Shown here piece by piece: positions 63,959 through 64,000 of a stretch of 64,000 bases of DNA (its first letter is position 1; each line of letters starts with the position of its first letter). The translations under genes and the position numbers were made by a program. Source of the DNA: Mesorhizobium sp. DCY119 (GTDB lineage: Bacteria > Pseudomonadota > Alphaproteobacteria > Rhizobiales > Rhizobiaceae); the NCBI RefSeq assembly GCF_003590645.1, contig NZ_CP031834.1, forward strand, positions 1,674,501 to 1,738,500. The letters run 5' to 3'. The notes under the pieces are model-generated. The model saw only the letters and a program-made list of their open reading frames with translations, was not told the origin of the DNA and did not search any database.

Positions 63959-64000
63959 AGAAACGGCAACGTTGCGGCCAGCCATCCTCTCCCCGTCACT

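Overview
This window reads as chromosomal DNA of a GC-rich alphaproteobacterium of the order Hyphomicrobiales, probably close to Mesorhizobium, Aminobacter or other Phyllobacteriaceae. The basis is gene order (lgt, midA-like and pgeF together; a cbbFPT-A-LSX-E operon with divergent cbbR; marR, ompR-type and kinase genes beside ilvE) and small palindromic repeats I associate with that group. I see no rRNA or tRNA gene, CRISPR array, transposase or prophage. The gene content predicts a methylotroph that oxidises methanol with a lanthanide-type enzyme and can fix the resulting CO2.

Layout. 1-13.9 kb is mostly housekeeping: a cut-off lipoprotein, an M24/creatinase-fold protein, pgeF, a MidA-type methyltransferase and lgt; an orphan ParD-like antitoxin with a palindromic operator and two palindromic repeats; a UbiK-like protein, a YbjN protein and csaA; an NTF2-FMO fusion; a MarR / response regulator / kinase operon divergent from an ilvE-type transaminase; a glycine-rich small protein and a GloB-like hydrolase. 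13.9-28.1 kb is the methanol-oxidation region: xoxF, xoxG, xoxJ, a CXXCW protein and pqqABCDE run on the minus strand (pqqA is only 31 codons). Upstream lie a SoxYZ-like carrier, a SoxH-like hydrolase, a three-gene ABC importer, two small four-cysteine proteins and a soluble cytochrome c. 28.1-40.5 kb is a Calvin-cycle operon with red-type RuBisCO, the activase CbbX, phosphoglycolate phosphatase and divergent cbbR. 40.5-45.6 kb is a PQQ-associated ABC gene set (permease, ATPase, beta-propeller, binding protein, two secreted proteins) with no alcohol dehydrogenase gene next to it. 45.9-63.9 kb is the tetrahydromethanopterin/methylofuran region: fae, mtdB, mch and fhcBADC for formaldehyde oxidation to formate, plus an apparent cofactor-biosynthesis set that includes an MfnB-FolB fusion.

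How it fits together. XoxF oxidises methanol in the periplasm with PQQ and passes electrons to XoxG and probably on to the cytochrome c at 27.7 kb. Formaldehyde is captured by Fae on H4MPT, oxidised by MtdB, converted by Mch and released as formate by Fhc. Formate dehydrogenase, needed to reach CO2, is not in the window. CO2 can enter the Calvin cycle encoded in the middle. No mxaF-type enzyme, serine-cycle gene or recognised lanthanide-uptake gene lies here. The parts least explained by known biology are the ABC/SoxH/SoxYZ set beside xoxF, the orphan PQQ-associated ABC set, and the cofactor-biosynthesis genes with no assigned step (DUF447, DHPS-like, HisA-like and CitG-like).

All identifications are by eye from protein motifs and gene order; no search was run.
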